Below are positions 29,126 through 41,812 of a stretch of DNA of 64,000 nt, in pieces. How positions within the stretch are numbered: the first letter of the stretch is position 1; each line of letters starts with the position of its first letter. The notes under the pieces are model-generated. The model ran no database searches and was not told where the DNA came from. It saw only the letters and a program-made list of their open reading frames with translations. This DNA comes from Dipetalonema caudispina (taxonomy: Eukaryota; Nematoda; Chromadorea; Rhabditida; Onchocercidae): assembly GCA_013365325.1 (NCBI GenBank), contig JABVXV010000086.1, positions 62,001 through 126,000 of the forward strand. Reading direction: 5' to 3'. The position numbers were made by a program, and so were the translations under genes.

Positions 29126-32100
29126 CATCATATTGTTAGGTATTTATTTGGGTTAGGATAAAAGAGCAGATGGGAATATTGCCATTTGGCATCGGACATT
29201 GAAGAGTAATCATAATGTGATAGGATAGGATCGGTATGGGTAACGATGATATATATATATATATATATATGTGAAGTGTGTGAATGAGAATAAATACGTG
29301 AAATGTTGTCAGTGTAGAGAAGCGCGAAATATAAAATAGGGGAGACAAAAGGCATTATTCCTTTTTAATGTTGTTCAAGACTGTCATATGTAGGAAATGT
29401 ATCCGACAAGGATGATAGTAGTAGTAGAAGTCGTAGTTGTAGTAGTAGTAGTAAAGAGAGTATGAGGAAGGTGAATGTTGGATGAAGGAAGAAGAAGAAA
29501 GGAAGCTTCATGGGAGAACAAAAAGTTCTTCCCTCTCCTATTGCAACCAATATCACAGCTGCTTGAGAGTATGATAGGATAGAAAGGGTACGACAGGTGT
29601 CCCTGAAGCAAATGGCGCCTCATTTCCTTCTTTTCCTCTTCCTCCTCCTCCTCTTCACCCCCTTCCCTTTTGCTTTTCATTTTCCTCCACCCTGATTCAG
29701 CTTCATTTTCCTTGGTGAGAATGAGGAGGATAAGATTTTAATAGTATGTAGATGAAGAAGCCGGTATTACGAATAACTCTTCGTTCATTGTATGTTTCTA
29801 TTTCTAAATACCTTATGCATAAAGAAGTGCACTATTGGGGTGTGGTTGTTTTTTCTTTTTTTTTTTTTTTTCCTTCATTGTTGAGAAAGAAGGTGAACAA
29901 GGCATCGGCAATATATTTACTGTTGTAAGACATATATATACATGTTTATGTATATTAGTTATAAAGATTGTTAAAGAGTGTTTAGACTTCTTTTCCTATA
30001 CCTGAGATATATCATTCTATTTTTCACTCTTGCAGTTGATACCATTTCCTATTACCAACTTTCACTTCCATTACCACTTATTCTAGTCTTAGTTTTTACC
30101 TCTTTATTGGTGTATTTTTTTTTTTTTTTTTTACTTTAAATTTGACGATTCACAGAACGACTTTTTTTCTCTTTTTTTTTCTTGAGATTTATTGCCCTTT
30201 TTTTCTTCCATTGTAAGTTTGAGTTCTCTTCCTCTCTTATTCCCTCTTCCATGCTGCGATTTGTTTATAACGTGTATTACGGTTAGTGTGTAGATTCTTT
30301 TGACAAAATTTTCAGGTTTCGTGTTAGGAAAAGGAGATTTGTAGACGAGTCATGTTAATGGTACATTGGGAATCGTTCATCACAGTTGTCAGTTATCAGC
30401 TGAAATTATGCTCAAACAGTTCATCTTATCAGATTGATTCGAAAGTTGGGTTAGCACTTGTTTGGATAAGATTTGGTAATTTGGAGAGGAGCTAGAGCTG
30501 TGAATAATCTGAGCATTACTGGTAACGGTGTGGTATCCGAAGAGAGTTCAGGATAAATGAGTCTCGTTAGGTCAAGTTGAGATGGGTGGTTGTGCCGATA
30601 GGTAAAGGTGATACGTCTTTACACTTTATTTTTGGGAAGGTAAGGATGAGGTGTTTCTTTAGCGTGCAACTGATTGTTTATCCGTAATTGGTATGCTTGT
30701 TTGTGATTTGGGTTGATTTGATTACTTTTGGAATGAAGTTTCGTTCCTAGCAGGACATATATATGTATATAACTGACGATATTTACCAAGTAAAGTGTGT
30801 TATCTTTAAATTGTTTGCAACTGCATATATCATGTTGTTCTACTTGCTTGAGTTGTTAATATTTACATGCACAATATGAATTTCAAACTTGTTTCATTAG
30901 AGTTTTCTTGGTGTTGATTTATGAAATCTTGCTGTGTTATCTTTTGGGAAAATCCTGGGCAACAGTTCTTGTTCACTGATGGTTTTCTTTTTCGAGAATT
31001 TGTCGAAAAGGACTTCTCCAACACGTCAAAGTGGTCGGTGATGTGTCGCTAAATGAAATTCATATCACAGCCAGCTTTGATGTGTTGTGCGCTTGTCGTT
31101 CCATCGTAACATGCATAATTAAGCATTAGGTACACTTCAGTCTTGACCTATCGTCGTTGTTTGACCCTGTTTCTTAATGATATGTCGATTATGCTACTCT
31201 ATTTGTTTGTTCAATTTGTTGTTACGTATAGACTTTGGAGACACGATATGAAACAATTTAGCTGTGAGCTGCTCTATTTTGATGCTACACTTGTGTGCAG
31301 AGGGCTAGTAGATGCATCAGTAATTGGCTTGTTTTGCAAAATATCTCCGAAATTGTAATCGATTAGATATTTTGATTATAATGTTAAATGAATGTAGTGG
31401 AAATGTATATTTCATATGTCTAAATTTGAGAATGATCTTAAAAAGGATCTACATATTCGTTGTTCTTGTTACGTTATCATTTCAAAGTATATTGTATTGT
31501 AATATTGCTTTTTTGTCCTCTTCTTGTTCTGTCTTTCCAAACTTTGAAACTAATATTGTTGCAAGTTGCATGTAAATGGTGACGGCAATCTCTTGTTCCG
31601 TCTTTTCAAAAAATTATTTGAGTTGATAATAAATAAAAGTGTCGAGAACTTATGTTAACCATATGGGGTGTAATTCACAATTATGAGAGATTCTGTGTTT
31701 AAATTTGCTGTTTGCTGGTTGAAAATAGCCTTCACCGGAATTTGCATATATTGAAATGTTGAAAAGAACGAGGTTGCTGAAGAAAAAGGAGAGAGTAGAT
31801 ACCCGACAGGGGATGGATGGACAAAGAACAGTGTAACTAAGAAGATATACGGGATATATAATGCTCATAATGTTTTCAGCTTCTCTGCAAAATTGTCACA
31901 TGGCCGGGAGCGTTGACGAAGAGATGGATTTTCGAAAATTTTATCGGCAGATATAGCATATTATTGCAAGATACAGCGTTTCATATCCGGAAAGTAATAC
32001 TAAAATTTTTATTTTCTCCTAAAATTTTAATATGGTACTTGAAACATACCTAAAAGTTGCACCAATTAGGACAACAAATTGTGAAAGGACATTGATGCAG

Positions 32101-35100
32101 CGTTTTTTTTTTCTCCAAATGGAAGATTTTTCTACCTCAAAGGTATTAGTATTACATAAATATTGTGTGCCACACATTTATAGAATTATCAGGTGTGAAT
32201 CATCGATGTGAAAGGTTATCATTATGTGTGACTGGGTTGATTCAGTGCAATGATGCGGGAATATTTCGTCCTTTTATGCATACATAATTCGATTTTGTTG
32301 TATGAAATGGATGTAGGGTGAAAGAAGGTTAGTTGACAAAAGAATGGCTGATTTCGTAAGTGTTGAAAATAGGGAGAAATGGCGCAATCATAAAACAGAA
32401 ATTGGTGGTATCCAGGAAAAGGGTGAGGTGGGAGGGGGTCTCTCGATCTATGATGTATTATGTGACACTTCGTTGTGACTATTTGCATTTCTTGCATCGG
32501 ATTGAAAAATGATGAAAGAACAAAAGTAGTAAGAGGAGGGTTAGGATGATTTCGTAATTTGAGCTTGCGCCAAAAAGACCAGAGGTTTCCATTTCTCTTG
32601 ATTTTAGTAGTAGATGAAGGATTAATGCAAGAGGGAAATTTTGCATTACGGTCAAAGGTCATTCTAGTAAGCTGTTACACATCTCATTCCCTATACTCCC
32701 CCTCAACAAATTTCTCAACTCAACGGGAATTTTACACACACATACACATACACATACACATATAACATAAATTATACGCAATACATTGTGAAACATTCTT
32801 TCTGCATTCATTTAGTTTGCAGAAAAAAAAAAAAGAAAGAAAAAAGAAAAAGATTATCTGAAAGAGAGAGGATGGGAAAGAGAGGTAGGCAGAAATGTTT
32901 CAGCTTGATTGCTTTAACAATAAAATTACTTCACCGATCTCTAACGTACTTATGAAATCATCCTTCTCATCCTTTTGGAGAATTATATTTGAAAGCATTA
33001 TGTAACAGATAAGGGAAAGCAAAATACGATACATTATATTAATTAATTAGTGCAATTGAACTTGTCATATTGATCGAGGACCGACTGGGAAAATTTACAT
33101 TGTTCGTTGATACTACATTTTGAAGCATCAAAAAATAGAGATGAAGAAATGAAATGAAGTGAAGAAGGATGATCTAAATTGGACATTATGGTGACAATTC
33201 GTTTTTAGGTATTTGAGGAGAGATTTTCCATTAAGATTGATTTGTGAAAAAATTTGAAATGTGGAAAAGTGATGAAGCAGTGAATTCTTTTTAAGCTCAA
33301 TATTTCGGAGATAAAATCGTCCGAGAGATTGGTTGGATGTGCAAAGGGAAGAGTGTGCTAATGTATTCAAGAAGGATGAAAAAGAAAAGAGAAAGAAATA
33401 CGGGGAAGATTGAATAAAATGAAATAAAGAGAGATTTTAAAACGTGAAAGTTATTTTCGGGAGCGTAACATATCATCTCTTTGGATTGCATCAGTTTATG
33501 CTAATTCATTTTTGAAATCAGTTAATTTTAATCAGAAGATATGTATTTTGTATGGTGACATGAAGAATTGTTTAGAATTAAGGGTGAAATTAATAGTTGT
33601 GATATGTTTGTATATAGGTAGTTGTGAAGGCTTTTGATAAGATTGCATTATATCATACTAGAAAGTAAAATCCAATCAATTTAAAACTAATATTTTTGTC
33701 GAAATTTTGCTACATGATATTTGGAATTTTCGAAAATTGGAGAGCAATTATGATTTCTTCCAATTTTATAAGGCCCTGTAAGCTTTGAGTAATTCAAGAT
33801 ATGTGAACTGTAATCGTAAATTTGGGCTTATGATGCTCACTTCAATTGTCTCACTTTTTGTTACGTTTCAAGGCGCAACAATTTTGCATTAGATAGAAGT
33901 TGACACGATTAGACTCAGCTGAAACTGACCTAACCTTTATTAAGCTTCCGAATGAAAGTATAATAAATTGTAGTCTGTTTTTTCTTTTTTTCTTCTATTC
34001 GTTGATATGATAAGATAGATAGATGATGGTGAAATTTTTTCAGTAACATCCACTAATAGAGAAAAGCAATCATGGATAATCTTGAAATAGCAACAATAGC
34101 ACTTCTAGCTAATTAAATTACACTAATGCTCGTTGTTCCACTAGATTGATTATATTTGTGGGAATGATGTGGTATACGGGTTGTGGATTTTACACAGCAA
34201 GGGTAATGGGATGGATGGAGCTTGATAAATTAGCAATGAAATAATAGATGATGAGATATGTTATGTTGTACAGGATGAAATGAAGTGTGGGTGAATGAAT
34301 GGTGATGATTCATTGGAAGATAAGACAACAAGCATTGTTTGTATTGATGTAGTATGATGAAGATTCAATCTAATTATAATAAACTTCATATAATGATGGT
34401 AAAATATAAGATGTAAATTAAAAAGGAATATGATATATGTCGAAATTGTTTTTACTGGTATATAAAGTACATGTAGAAAGTGAGTACAGGAATAATGAAG
34501 AGGTTAAATGATTGTGAAAAGAATCAAAATATCAGGCGAAAAAGCCAATAGATTAGAAGTATGCGGAAATTGGATTGGTAATAAATTTGAAATTTAAATA
34601 TTCAGTATAAAAAGATGATACCAACAGCATTGAATTGTCCAAATATATTTGTTAATATCTGATCAGCTCATATTTTATTCGTTTATTTGACATTTATTTA
34701 GGATGTCCTATCATTTTCAGAAGCACCTTTTTAAATAGCCTAGGATATGCACCACAGCTGTGTTAAAATATGAAATTGAGCATAGTATATTCTGCGATAC
34801 GATCGTTTTTCATTAAATGATGATTAACACAGCTGCTGGAATATATGATTTATCTAATAATCATTTAATTTCTTATAACCTACATATATCATCAGTTATT
34901 TCTGTAAATTTCAGACATGTGTAACGATTCTGGGAAAATTGGCGGTAATGTTCGGAAGGAATTTCACGGAACAGGTGAAAAGAATTAGTACAAATTTATT
35001 TGTGCTAATTTTTTATATATTTCAAAACTGTTTCTGTTGACGGGAAATGAAAAAAGAATGAAGTAGAAATGAATGAAGATTTTGGAAAATGATGGAGAAA

Positions 35101-35904
35101 TATTTCTTGAGTGAAAAAAGTGGAAAAACATTCACATAGAATTTTATATTATCATCTAATGTCTGTTTTTGCCTTTTCTTGCTTGTTGTTTAAATGTTTT
35201 GTAATTACGAAATTTCGCCATTCATTTGTTACTTTTTGCAGTTTGCGGTACCATTCCTAATAACAGCAAGTGAAGATCTAGCATGGGGTGTACGAAAGTC
35301 ATCATGCGAAGTATTTGTTGATATCGCAAATAACTGCACGATGGAAACAAAGGAACGCAAGCTTGCACCACGTTTTATTACCCTACTTCATGATACTTCA
35401 CGTTGGGTAATTTTTCTGTTCCCATTTTTTTTTCTCATCTACAAGTTTTATTTTATTTTTCACTGTTTCCTCCACATTGATGATTGTTCGCCCATCTATC
35501 GTTTTGGGCAAAATTGAACTCATCACTCATTCAGAAGATCAAAACCATGTAACTGTCTTGAAAAAAACCTATATTATTGTTTATTTGTTAATAGCTGAAG
35601 TAGTGAAGTGATGGCTGTTCCAACAATAAATTAGAGAAGTGGGAGGGATTAATGTGAAATTGGAATGTGCATTGAAATAGTGCAATGATGCTGTGCAAGA
35701 TCTCTTTTAAAATAAATTTTCTTTTACTCAAAGTGCGATTGCTACCAGTCATTTACATATATTTTCTTTGTTCATTTCCTATCTGTCTTCTTTTCAAAAA
35801 ATATTAGCAGAATCCAAAAATTGTATGCACTTTTCATTCGCTTTTTTCAAAGTGTATACTTGTCAGCATTTAAGCATCTTTTTTAATGCTGCCGTTGCGA
35901 AAAA

Positions 35905-35999
<95 letters not shown>

Positions 36000-38900
36000 G
36001 ATCCTAGTTTGTTTTGCATGCTTCTGAAGACCTGAAGTATAAGTTTCAAGTTCATTCATTGTTTTTGTTGTTGCAGGTAACGCATGTGGCATTCCAACAG
36101 CTTGGTCGGTTCATTGCAACGTTTGCGGATGCAAATCGCATGGGCCTTGAAATAAGGGATGGCCGATTAGTCGTTGCGAATTGTTAGTTCTCTATATTTT
36201 TTTTTTTTTTTTTTCATTTTGAAGAGTTTTCTTTCAGATTAAGATATTCGATTATCCGTCTTTCTGTTTGAACGATTTCTGTTGGACTGTTTGTATGATT
36301 GTCGTAGATATGAGATTTGTTCATATAATTGTAAAACTGATTTTAAGCAAACAGTTTATATTTAAATTTGTTGCTCAAGTTAGTCAAGTTTTAAATTTAT
36401 TCGAATCATTTCTACAATATATTCCTAACATTTGGTCCTACTTCAATTTCTTCATCGCCAGGAATTTTAAATGAATGAATAGGTTACGCCAGTGTAAATT
36501 TCATTTTGTTTTAAAACTTCCTGTATTTTGAATTTCTATGGACTTCCGTAAATTGTTCTAGATCCTTTTTTTTCCAGCTGATATAGTGGAAGATGGCAAA
36601 AGCACGCAAAACAACAGAAGTAACGGGATAGTTATAGAAGATGACGAAAATGAACAGTATAATCAGCTACCTCCAGGCGTTGTGTTTCCGGAATCGGATG
36701 CAGATGTAGAGTCAGGAGAATCTTCAGCTTCATTATCACCTCAGGATCAAAGGTTATTGGTGAAGTTATATTCATTTAGTTTTTAAAGTACTGCTTGACA
36801 TTACACTCTTTTCTTATTTAACGAAGCACGATCACATCGTGTAGCAGTGGAAAATCGGGGTGGAAATGACTTTGAAAGATTTGGAGATCTTACTATTTAA
36901 CAGAAGACAGGACTAGCACTTTTACACTTACGCTCTAAAAATTAAGTACTTTTTGATTTTCGAACATTGCTTAGGAATTTATCCATACTGCATTATAGTA
37001 ACTGTTTGATAAGTGAAAATGATATTGACACATGATGTCATGATAGGACCTTTTATGCATTAAACAGTCCTCAATAAAGGAACATCAACATAGGTTGCGG
37101 TATATAAAATTGGTTGTAAAATTTCAGTTATGTTTTAAATGAATTAACCTGCTTGCTGGATTCATGGAATTCATGGGCCATGTCGGATGATCCTATTGTC
37201 TCAAATAATTCACTTATTCAAAGTCTCGATTCGTAAGTCTCTCATTTCGCGATTATTGACTGCGTTGTCATAGATATTCTGTAACTGCTATAAATAATCA
37301 TCCTCCTTATGATAGCATATGCTAGCCACTCCGTGTCACAACGCTACGCAGTAATACTAATATAAAGTAAATCGTTAATAGACACGTAGTTAAGATTTGT
37401 GCTGTGAATATTATAAATATTGTAATTTTAGACAGTAATGTAATCAACTGGTCTTAAAATGATTCTGGCTTTCATTATCTGTCGATAAATTCAAGTGTCA
37501 TCTTGTAGTGGTTAAAGATATTTAGCTTCGATGTTCTCTTAAACGCTTTTAACTTCCAGTCTTTTTAGCAATATTTTTCTTATTTATTATTTAGTATGGA
37601 TTTGGATATTGGAAATGGTGTGGCGGCATCTTGTTCAACTCATCCTGACTTAACAAAATTAGTACTTGACGATAATGAGAATAGCAGTGGTGAAGAAGAT
37701 GATGATATCGACGACATCGAAGAACCATGTCCGATGGATATTGAGGACGACGATATAGAGATTTGTTTTGAGGCAAATTTTTTCTTTAGAGGACTGAAAA
37801 TTCTAAAAAAAAGTAGTGAGCATTCTTCAAAAACAGCCAAAGAGTAAATGAAACAAACTGGGTCCAAAATATCAATTTAATTCAGAAATTTCGAAAATCT
37901 ATTTAAGAAACACGTCAGGAAATCAAGTAAGTTATTGTCGTCGTGATTTTTTAGCTGGTGAGTATCCAAGTCGGTTTTGGTACTTTAGTAATCCAATTAG
38001 GTGAAACTGAAATTTTCTCGCAACAATTTTGGCTAAATTCAAACTTTCTTCTTTCAGGAGTCACCGCAGATGGATGATAACGATGATGATGTGAATGCTT
38101 ATTGTCCTTTGATATATTGGTCAGCGGCATCTTTTGACATTGATTTAAAGTCATACGGGAAGAGTACAGTGGTCAATCACAACAACAATAACAAAAGAAA
38201 AGATAAGAATAATCTAGCTGAATTTATTCAACGACGTTCAAATTTGTTTTACGATGTATCAAAATACAGAGTGAGTGTAAGTTTTCGATTTTCCATTTGT
38301 TGGTATATTATCTAAATTCGACACATTATTCGGGTTAGGTTGAAATGGAATGAAGATTGCACCAACTCGTCAACTTCTGCATTTCCAATGACGATAACTG
38401 TTTTTATGAGCTTATTCCCGTCAGAGCAGTTAGCATTATCCCAGTAATACGTTAAGTATTATGTGTTGAGTATTATACTAAATGTCTATCGAATTTTTTT
38501 AAGCAGTCTGAACACTGGAGAAAAATTGGTCTGTTAAGTGAAGAGTGACGGAAAGCTGTTTCGTTAAATAATTTCACCACTATTGAATAATTGTTGACTT
38601 ACCCTAGTGTATAATTGTAGATGGATATTCGTGAAAGAATGTATCTTAGTTCTATAGAATGTCAGAGCCTTTTTTCCCTTTGCGTTATATCTTACAGCAT
38701 AGATCTATGTTTAAACAGTAAATGCTAAGCTGAGATGCACACTTTTCAGGGTGCAGAAACTGTAACTGATAAACATTCGGAATGCGATAGTTATGTTATG
38801 GAAGAAGACGATTTAGATGGATTGGATGTAATTTCGGATGAAATGAATGAAACTGTTACGGTATTGTCTGAAACAGGTCCATTAGCCAGTTCTGCTGAAG

Positions 38901-41812
38901 ATGATGAAAATGGACAAACGACATCTTCAGTTATCAATATTAGAACTCAGGTTCGATTTTTGGACAAATTAATAATCGGATTATGACTTCTGAAACATTT
39001 GTTTCATAATACTTTTTCCTATCATCATCATTTATATGTTAGTTGTACTCCTCAGTTTTGTGTTTCTAGTGGTGATTAAAAACTGAACTGTTGACTGCAG
39101 GAAGTGTTATCTAAATGTAACAAAATTTCAGATGGTTATACCGCAGGCGCTGCTGGACAGTTTCGTCCATATGGTTTCACCGTGTGATAATACAGATGGT
39201 GAAATAAATCGGCAGTGTGCCCACAGTTTCCCCGCTGTTGCTTTTACTCTTGGTCGCAACAACTGGCCTTGTATCATGGGTACCTATAAGCAATTGGCAT
39301 CAGATACGCAGGTATGTTTTTCACAATTTTCCTTAAAGCTTCTTCGTCGAAATTGTACATCGAAATCAAAACAGTAACGTGTTTCAAAATTAGTTTTATG
39401 CATCGTTGTAAAATTACAACTGGAATAGATGCAAGTATTTGCATATATAGTCAATTTCTTTAATGTTAATTACTTTTTTGACTGCCTTTTCTATTTGGTA
39501 CAAGCGCAGAAATACTGGTTCATCTGTTGCAGTGGGTTTGAAAAATAAATTTCCGATTTTTTGGTGCATGCATCAAATATAGTAGCTCAAATATTTACTG
39601 TTCTTCATCAGACGATACTGATAACGCTAAATGTTGTAAGAAAAGTAAGTTAGCTAAGTTTAGATATATTAGGAAGAAAGTAATAGCATCATATTTACAT
39701 TTTCATTCTTTACTCCGAACTGTTTTAGTGGCGTGTTCGACATACATTGGCATCGTCGATCCATGAAATCGCAGCAATTATTGGGGAGGAAAATGCAGAT
39801 GCCCATTTGGTCCCCGTATTTGAACGATTCATGGAAGATATGGAAGATGTAAAACTTGGATTATTGAATCATTTGTACGATTTTTTTAAAGTAAGTTTAT
39901 GGTTACCAGAAATTTTTATACATATGTTATTTTGACCCAAGGATTGAAAAATAAGATTCAGTAGGCTGGGACTGAGTTGACAAGTAAAATTTTTGGGAAG
40001 TGTTAATATTTTTTCAAGTAGCCACAAATACATATACTAGTTATTGGTTATTTCGGTTAATTAATTAACTTTAGTTGTTAGTCATTTATTTAAACATCAT
40101 TCTCATATTGAACAGAAAAAATATTCATCTTGTTTCAGCTGGTAACACCTGCTACAAGACAAAAATTGTTATCGGTATTACCAAATTTTTTGCATTCCGA
40201 TGCTGATAGTGGACGTAACTGGAGGTATAGGTATCAATATGTTAGGTAAATCTGTTTGTATTCCTTTGCTGAGACAATTCTAATATTTTAAGTGATATCC
40301 TCGTCCCTCGAGGTGGTGCTGGTTTAGTGGATCTATTCCTTTTTTTCATTTTGTTTTATGAATTTAATTCTTCTTGTAATTTCAAAAATAATTTTTCCTT
40401 TTCAGACAATGTATTCTTCTGTGTGATCTCTTTGCTATGCATGACATTAATGAATATTTGGCCGCTATAGCTTTAACGTTAGCTAATGGTTAGTTTTTAG
40501 TTTGTAGTAGAAAAATAAGGAATAATAGGCAGAAAAGAGGGAATTGTTGCTACTTGGATTTTACCGTCTCATTTGACTTCTTAAACTGGGTAAATTAAAG
40601 AGAGAGAGAAGGAAGTGCATTATAGCTAATTTATTGAAATGGTATTTTTCATATTTCAGATAGGATATCAGATGTACGAAAAGAGGCAACTGTACTACTG
40701 GCAAGAATATTAGGAAAATTTGTTAGCGAAGAGTGGACTTCTGATTGCACTGACTCTTGCAGAACTGGCATGTCATTTATTCCGATCACTGATTCATTTA
40801 TCAGTGATATTGTGAAGGGATTTGCCCGATCAATGAACTGGCGAAGGAGACAGACGTAAGTTACCTAATTAATTTGCTTTCTTGATTGGTTTTCGTTTGC
40901 CTTGTCTGGTTATATCATGTTGATCCATGAGAAAAACCCGTTTAGTTCCATGCAAAAATATCTTCGAGCTGTTTTTAGATTTGCTTTGTTCTGTGAAAAA
41001 AGTCTGGAAGATGAAGTATTAAGCTACGATCAGTTTTCATCGTTGCTATTGAATGATTTGATGAGACTAGCCGGAGATTGTAAGTTCAATTTCAGATATA
41101 TTCAATAATTATTATTTGATTTCCTTATTCACTTATACAGAAGAGAAACCACGTAACATCTAATGTTAAATGACACTAAATTCAGTGTTAAGGAAGATAA
41201 AATTGCAGACAGAGAAGTTTCCAGTAGATTTAAAGTAGAAAAATAGGAGATTTGAATTTTCAGCAGTAGCAAATGTACGTTTGGCGTTCATACGATCTCT
41301 CTCAAAAACGCGTGGTGGGTGTGCTTTTCGTGGCTTATGTGATTCATCAATTATACATCATAGTCTCGAAACGCTACTTTCTGATAAAGATGTGGACTGT
41401 AGGCGTGCTGCTCGAATTTCACTTGGGATTCCGGATACTGAAAATGCGGTTGATGTAAGTTTTCTTTTTTTCCTACATTTTGACATTTCAACATTTCACC
41501 GTATTAGAGTTCACGTTTCAGGACACTTCAGGTTTATCTTTTTACCCGCGGTGGTGAATCTGATCACTGTATCCAAAAATAAGGTTTAGGGCATAAATTG
41601 AAAGAATAACTGAAAGAGAAATTTATGAAATTTCATGAAGTTTATCCTTAATCTTGAAAAAATTGGGCTTAATTTCATCTTTTGATCTAATTTTTTTTCA
41701 GGTGAAAGATTACGCTCATCGACTTCGTGAGATGAACGAAATTGTTTTAGCCAAATATCACACGGACCAATTTATATCTTGTGATCATAAAACAATCCCG
41801 AAAACAGTTTGA
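16989..41812 (+). CDS. ppfr-1: Serine/threonine-protein phosphatase 4 regulatory subunit 1 (PPP4R1/PPFR-1)
   Basis: HEAT-repeat scaffold of protein phosphatase 4; my model has 24 exons and 1032 residues (human PPP4R1 about 950). Exons: 16989-17022, 17686-17764, 18225-18340, 18954-19093, 22484-22544, 26509-26612, 31880-31993, 34915-34974, 35242-35406, 36077-36182, 36578-36752, 37128-37232, 37595-37815, 37886-37926, 38058-38270, 38750-38950, 39132-39311, 39729-39890, 40139-40245, 40406-40488, 40660-40855, 40946-41079, 41264-41454, 41702-41812. All phases agree. The N-terminal HEAT half (to about residue 326) includes EDLAWGVRKSSCEVF; an acidic, Ser-rich linker spans about 327-645; the C-terminal HEAT half begins with VIPQALLDSF and holds AFTLGRNNWPC, as in human PPP4R1. 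Exons 6 and 7 are the least certain but fit phase and similarity (VICPTLF; FHIRK before TCVTILGKL). The exon 13 donor may be 37812 instead of 37815. An acceptor ending at 16922 suggests a trans-spliced 5' end. Confidence 0.9.
19094..22483. other. Intron 4 of the PP4 subunit gene
   Basis: 3.4 kb without a supported nested gene. One feature noted is a perfect inverted repeat, GTTTGGCA (19345-19352) and TGCCAAAC (19358-19365), around a 5-nt loop. Open frames here are short. Confidence 0.6.
22545..26508. other. Intron 5 of the PP4 subunit gene
   Basis: 4.0 kb. It includes a GTGT/GTAT microsatellite and a region (24.5-26.2 kb) with longer than expected open frames on both strands: 24972-24577 (-, 131 codons) and 25621-26172 (+, 183 codons). 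Neither has a recognisable domain; the latter is Ser/Leu/Phe-rich and lies in pyrimidine-rich DNA. I do not call them genes. Confidence 0.55.
24045..24104. repeat. GTGT/GTAT microsatellite
   Basis: A run of GT units followed by repeated TGTA units, then GTGTGTG and more TGTA units, inside intron 5 of the PP4 subunit gene. Confidence 0.85.
26613..31879. other. Intron 6 of the PP4 subunit gene
   Basis: 5.3 kb, the largest intron. It has several poly-T runs (29101-29125 and others), an AT dinucleotide repeat (29249-29270) and short GGT/GAT- and GTAGTA-rich patches. No nested gene is supported. A degraded mobile element around 27.2-27.7 kb was considered but not confirmed. Confidence 0.55.
29249..29270. 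repeat. AT dinucleotide repeat
   Basis: An uninterrupted AT run of about 22 bp inside intron 6 of the PP4 subunit gene. Confidence 0.8.
31994..34914. other. Intron 7 of the PP4 subunit gene
   Basis: 2.9 kb. It contains a 146-codon minus-strand open frame (32662-32222) without recognisable domain or splice context, and a short ACATAC repeat near 32735-32760. No supported gene. Confidence 0.55.
35914..35998. repeat. Poly-T tract of about 85 nt
   Basis: One uninterrupted T run in intron 9 of the PP4 subunit gene, far longer than the other T runs in the window. It could be a retroposon tail on the minus strand, a strand-slippage product, or an assembly-sensitive homopolymer. Confidence 0.85.

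Noticed and set aside
32222..32662. 146-codon minus-strand frame in intron 7
   Set aside because: No domain, no splice or promoter context; probably chance.
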